Positions 6,651 through 8,987 of a stretch of 8,987 nucleotides of DNA are shown here, piece by piece (position 1 is the first letter of the stretch; every line of letters starts with the position of its first letter). The notes beneath the pieces were generated by a model. That model saw only the letters and a list, made by a program, of their open reading frames with translations. It had not been told where the DNA came from and made no database searches. Origin of the DNA: Bacteroidota bacterium (GTDB lineage Bacteria > Bacteroidota > Bacteroidia > SpSt-205 > S141-50); the NCBI GenBank assembly GCA_015490695.1, contig WFXK01000105.1, positions 1 through 8,987 of the forward strand, read 5' to 3'. Position numbers and translations under genes: made by a program.

Positions 6651-7418
6651 ATGGTACAGATGGAATTAAAAGAAAACATCGCTATCCTTACCTTAACACG
6701 TCCTAAGGTATTGAATGCATTAAATCGGGATTCATTAAAGGCATTACAGAAGCATTTGGAAACATTATTAGATAATGAGGGAGTTCGAGGAATTATTGTT
6801 ACAGGCTACGGAGAGAAAGCTTTTGCAACCGGTGCCGATATAGCAGAATTACATGGTTTAAGCTATGAAGATGCTTTAGCTCACGGTGCTTTTGGACAAC
6901 GCTTGTTTGATTTTATAGAGAGCTATCCTAAGCCTATTGTTGCCGCAGTGAACGGCTATGCCTTAGGAGCCGGTTGCGAATTAGCTATGGCGTGCCATTT
7001 GATTGTTGCCGCAGAAAACGCACAATTTGGATTACCTGAATTAAAATTAGGAATTATCCCAGGCTATGGTGGTACACAAAGACTTCAACAACGTATTGGA
7101 AAAACGCGTGCCTTAGAAATGATTCTAACGGGAAAATTTATCACAGCACAACAAGCATACGAATGGGGATTAGTGAATAAGATAGTACCTTTGCAGCGAT
7201 TGCTTCCAGAAAGTATTGCTTTACTTAAAGCGATTATAGAAAAATCTCCTTTGGCAATTCGTTATGCTATTGAAGCCATTAATGCCTTTTGGGATGAAGA
7301 ACGAAATGGTTATGAAGTAGAATTGAAGAATTTTGCATTGAGTTGTAGTTCCGAAGACGGAAAAGAGGGCACAGCAGCTTTCTTACAAAAACGCCAACCC
7401 AATTTTATGGGAAAGTGA
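6651..7418 (+). CDS. Enoyl-CoA hydratase/isomerase (crotonase) family protein
   Basis: The 255-residue protein is a full-length crotonase, most likely a cytoplasmic enoyl-CoA (crotonyl-CoA type) hydratase adding water to trans-2-enoyl-CoA in fatty-acid or short-chain acyl-CoA metabolism. It has the RPKVLNALN motif (18-26), the first oxyanion-hole region ATGADIAEL (59-67) and the second oxyanion loop NGYALGAGCELAMAC (101-115). Glu110 and Glu130 (in FGLPELKLG) align with the two catalytic glutamates (Glu144 and Glu164 of rat crotonase). PGYGGTQRL and LTGKFITAQQAYEWGLVNKIV follow as in the family. The Asp that usually follows CELAMAC is His116 here. ATG 6651 was taken; ATG 6660 is in frame and begins the homologous part, so it is an alternative if the mRNA has a short leader. 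Its TGA overlaps the GTG of the next gene, suggesting coupled translation. Exact substrate cannot be told from sequence. Confidence 0.9.
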   Translation: MVQMELKENIAILTLTRPKVLNALNRDSLKALQKHLETLLDNEGVRGIIVTGYGEKAFATGADIAELHGLSYEDALAHGAFGQRLFDFIESYPKPIVAAVNGYALGAGCELAMACHLIVAAENAQFGLPELKLGIIPGYGGTQRLQQRIGKTRALEMILTGKFITAQQAYEWGLVNKIVPLQRLLPESIALLKAIIEKSPLAIRYAIEAINAFWDEERNGYEVELKNFALSCSSEDGKEGTAAFLQKRQPNFMGK

Positions 7419-8434
7419 TTCAAAAATGGATAAAACCTCATTTATGGCAGTTGTTCCAACAAAGTTCATTTCTATATCAGCGTCCTATATTGCACAAAGC
7501 GGTTTATTTGGATGAAAATGAAAATCCTTATGCTGTTTTCGGAAAGCGCTATCCACAAAATCGTTTTGCTATTTTAGATTTCCCTCCTATTTATGAACGT
7601 TTGAGCGTGCTTTGGAATGTACCTTCTAAAAACTTGCGTATTGTTGCCGATGAATATGGTTTATTACAAGCGATTGCTTCTGCTGTTTTGAATGAACATC
7701 GCAAAGCATTGGTCATTACCCCCTGTGAGCCTTATGTTGTCCAATTATTACAAGCACAGGGTAGTACAGTGCTCATATGGAATTTATTAAAAGCATCGCT
7801 AAAAGACCTTGAACAGCAATTACTTCAAAAACCTTTTCTTATTTATCTATCTAATCCCCACAATCCTACGGGATTAGTAATAAAAGAAGGGGTATGGAAG
7901 CTTTTAATGGATTATACCGATGGTGTACTCTTTATAGATGAATCCTTTATTGAGTTTGCTAAGGAGTTGTCCTCTTTAGGGATACGGGCTATTGAAACAC
8001 CGAATTGGGTGGTAAAGCGCTCGTTTTCCTATGCATGGGGCTTAGCAGGTTTGGCTTTAACCGCGTGTATTGCACATCAAGCATGGATTTCGTTTTTAAG
8101 GTGGTATTTGTCTCCTACACAAGTCAATAGAATTGCTTTGCAATATCTTTACGAAGCATTGGAAGAGCCGTATGCTTTGCATTCTGCTAAGGAGATGATT
8201 ATACAACAGAGGGAGTGGCTGTATGAAGCACTACGTTCTTTATCGGTTGTGAAGTGGGTTTTTCCCAGTCAGGCAAATTTTTTATTTGTACAATTTTGGG
8301 ATAAGGGGATTTATGAACATCTGTGTCGTTATCGTTTTTTTATTAAGCCATTTGAGGAGGGGTATCGGGTGAGTGTTGGTAATGAGACAGAAAATCGGTA
8401 TTTTGTCAGGGTTTTACGTCGTATAGGAAGTTAG
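7415..8434 (+). CDS. Histidinol-phosphate aminotransferase-like protein lacking the PLP lysine (probable pseudoenzyme)
   Basis: This 339-residue protein has the fold-type I class I/II aminotransferase layout of HisC. It shows LDENENPY (32-39), SNPHNPTG (146-153) with the PLP-ring Asn150, FIDESFIEF (173-181) with Asp175, RSFSYAWGLAGL (202-213) and GYRVSVG (316-322) with Arg318, the usual substrate-carboxylate Arg. In active HisC the 202-213 region reads R-T-x-S-K-A-x-G-L-A-G-L-R. Here the Schiff-base lysine is Tyr206 (TAT) and the Arg after GLAGL is Ala. The Tyr of DEAY is Phe178, and the G-S-D-E phosphate loop is replaced around 78-83. It should therefore not catalyse transamination, although it is intact, of normal length and free of stops. 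The GTG start overlaps the hydratase TGA as GTGA. An annotation pipeline would call it hisC or a class I/II aminotransferase; I withhold the symbol. Function unknown. Confidence 0.8.
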   Translation: MIQKWIKPHLWQLFQQSSFLYQRPILHKAVYLDENENPYAVFGKRYPQNRFAILDFPPIYERLSVLWNVPSKNLRIVADEYGLLQAIASAVLNEHRKALVITPCEPYVVQLLQAQGSTVLIWNLLKASLKDLEQQLLQKPFLIYLSNPHNPTGLVIKEGVWKLLMDYTDGVLFIDESFIEFAKELSSLGIRAIETPNWVVKRSFSYAWGLAGLALTACIAHQAWISFLRWYLSPTQVNRIALQYLYEALEEPYALHSAKEMIIQQREWLYEALRSLSVVKWVFPSQANFLFVQFWDKGIYEHLCRYRFFIKPFEEGYRVSVGNETENRYFVRVLRRIGS

Positions 8435-8435
8435 A

Positions 8436-8467
8436 TTTGGATTTTTAAAAATAAACCTTTTAATTTG
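8436..8467 (+). promoter_or_regulatory. Promoter of the acidic lipoprotein gene
   Basis: TTTG at 8436-8439 begins one base after the upstream stop codon. It is followed after 20 bases by TTAATTTG (8460-8467), one mismatch from TAnnTTTG. The leader to ATG 8494 would be about 20 nt and has no Shine-Dalgarno sequence. A 10-base inverted repeat (TTTGGATTTT 8436-8445, AAAATCCAAA 8478-8487) brackets the promoter. Confidence 0.45.
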
Positions 8468-8493
8468 CGGGCAACTTAAAATCCAAACGCGCA

Positions 8494-8757
8494 ATGAAAC
8501 GTTTATTGTTGGCATTGGCATTGATGGGAGCGATTTCTTTTAGTGCATGCGGCGGAGGCGAACAGCAAGCCGCAGAGAGCGAGCAGACAGAGCAGACCAC
8601 TGAACCTGCTGCAACAGAGCAGCAAACGGCTGAAGAGCAATCTGCTGAGGCAGCACCAGACACCGCAGCTACCCAAGAAGGTGGGGAAGCACAAGAAGGC
8701 GGAGAAACGCAAGAGGGTGTTGAAGCACAAGAACAAGGCGGTGGAGAACAACAGTAA
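8494..8757 (+). CDS. Small, highly acidic low-complexity lipoprotein
   Basis: The 87-residue product has a lipoprotein signal: MKR, a hydrophobic stretch 4-16, and the lipobox FSAC with Cys19 as the lipidated residue. The remaining 68 residues are made almost only of Glu, Gln, Ala, Gly, Thr and Ser. They carry 18 acidic residues and no Lys, Arg or His, and should be disordered. Residues 61-78 are three units of QEG[GV]E[AT], followed by a partial fourth. The three residues after the cysteine are glycines, then Glu. The gene has its own promoter-like boxes and a strong terminator, so it is a stand-alone unit. Long open frames in other frames here are composition artefacts. It is probably membrane-anchored, perhaps surface-exposed as a spacer or charge layer; this is a guess. 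It is not a known family to me. Confidence 0.8.
   Translation: MKRLLLALALMGAISFSACGGGEQQAAESEQTEQTTEPAATEQQTAEEQSAEAAPDTAATQEGGEAQEGGETQEGVEAQEQGGGEQQ
8674..8727 (+). repeat. Three 18-bp in-frame tandem repeats in the lipoprotein gene
   Basis: Units 8674-8691, 8692-8709 and 8710-8727 encode QEGGEA, QEGGET and QEGVEA. They differ at several third positions, so the array is not freshly expanded. A partial, altered copy (QEQGGGE) follows. Confidence 0.8.
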
Positions 8758-8783
8758 AAGCGCCTGCTCAAAACCCAAAGAAC

Positions 8784-8814
8784 GAAGGCTGCCTCAACGG
8801 CAGCCTTCTTTTTT
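8784..8814 (+). terminator. Strong rho-independent terminator of the lipoprotein gene
   Basis: GAAGGCTGCC (8784-8793) pairs perfectly with GGCAGCCTTC (8799-8808) around the loop TCAAC, followed directly by six T (8809-8814). It starts 27 bases after the lipoprotein stop. Confidence 0.93.
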
Positions 8815-8833
8815 ATTAGTGAATCAAATGCTT

Positions 8834-8872
8834 TGCTACTTCCTTTTGCTATCTGAAGAGAGTGAAGTAGCA
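8834..8872. repeat. Inverted repeat in the right-hand intergenic tail
   Basis: TGCTACTTC (8834-8842) and GAAGTAGCA (8864-8872) are exact reverse complements. Inner bases CTTTT and AAGAG can add up to five pairs (one G-U) with a small bulge. There is no T-run on either strand nearby. The rest of 8815-8987 holds no convincing gene: a 15-codon frame at 8925-8972, a directly repeated ATTTAAGG (8893-8900 and 8911-8918) and a TAATTTTG box (8933-8940) that could be a promoter for a gene beyond the edge. Confidence 0.55.
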
Positions 8873-8987
8873 TAATGGTAGTTTCTTAGAGAATTTAAGG
8901 AAAAAACACCATTTAAGGGGTAAAATGAACTCTAATTTTGATACTTATCTTCAAGTTTACAATCCTTTCTAAAGAAAAGAGTTACCA

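Noticed and set aside
8460..8873. Long open frames on the minus strand and in another plus frame overlapping the lipoprotein gene, one Cys/Ser/Pro-rich
   Set aside because: They mirror the repetitive GAA/CAA/GCA codon use of the real gene, have no recognisable domains, and run through its terminator hairpin.
8834..8890. tRNA-like or terminator-like structure in the right tail
   Set aside because: No T-loop or acceptor-stem pattern and no T-run after the stem on either strand.
8925..8972. Fifteen-codon ORF MNSNFDTYLQVYNPF
   Set aside because: Short frames like this are expected in AT-rich DNA; it has a G-rich stretch upstream but no other support.

Overview
The window looks like a piece of chromosome from a member of the Bacteroidota. 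Two large exported proteins end in the C-terminal sorting domain of the type IX secretion system (T9SS). Several genes are preceded by the Bacteroidota sigma-factor -7 box TAnnTTTG. Shine-Dalgarno sequences are mostly absent, and the DNA is moderately AT-rich. I cannot name the genus.

Left part (1-1333): on the minus strand, lpxD (lipid A biosynthesis) runs into the start of a queuosine-precursor transporter (yhhQ type). The two overlap by four bases (GTGA), and the transporter is cut off by the window edge. The 80-base gap upstream of lpxD is a divergent promoter region. Middle (1334-6537): two plus-strand genes encode T9SS cargo. The first is a 980-residue protein with Asp-box (BNR-like) beta-propeller repeats. 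The second is a 701-residue protein made of a duplicated OB-fold-like module around an Ig-like domain. Right part (6538-8987): a short intergenic region holds two promoter-like boxes and a perfect hairpin. It is followed by an enoyl-CoA hydratase/isomerase overlapping (GTGA) a HisC-like aminotransferase homologue, then a small very acidic lipoprotein with its own promoter and a strong terminator, then a 173-base tail with no convincing gene.

The envelope theme is clear (LpxD, two secreted proteins, a lipoprotein), but the genes do not form one recognisable pathway. The points most worth a second look are: (i) the HisC homologue has lost the PLP-binding lysine (Tyr206) and other PLP contacts yet remains an intact, coupled ORF; (ii) a short sequence just after the first T9SS gene recurs in inverted orientation after the second, where it is split at TTAA by a 48-base hairpin segment; (iii) the same spot could encode a roughly 65-nt RNA whose 5' end is complementary to the first gene's 3' UTR; (iv) a 14-bp perfect inverted repeat lies in register with codons in the first T9SS gene; (v) -7 boxes sit only 5-8 bases before the start codons of lpxD and the hydratase, suggesting leaderless transcripts. 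I see no CRISPR array, rRNA, tRNA, transposase or phage gene.
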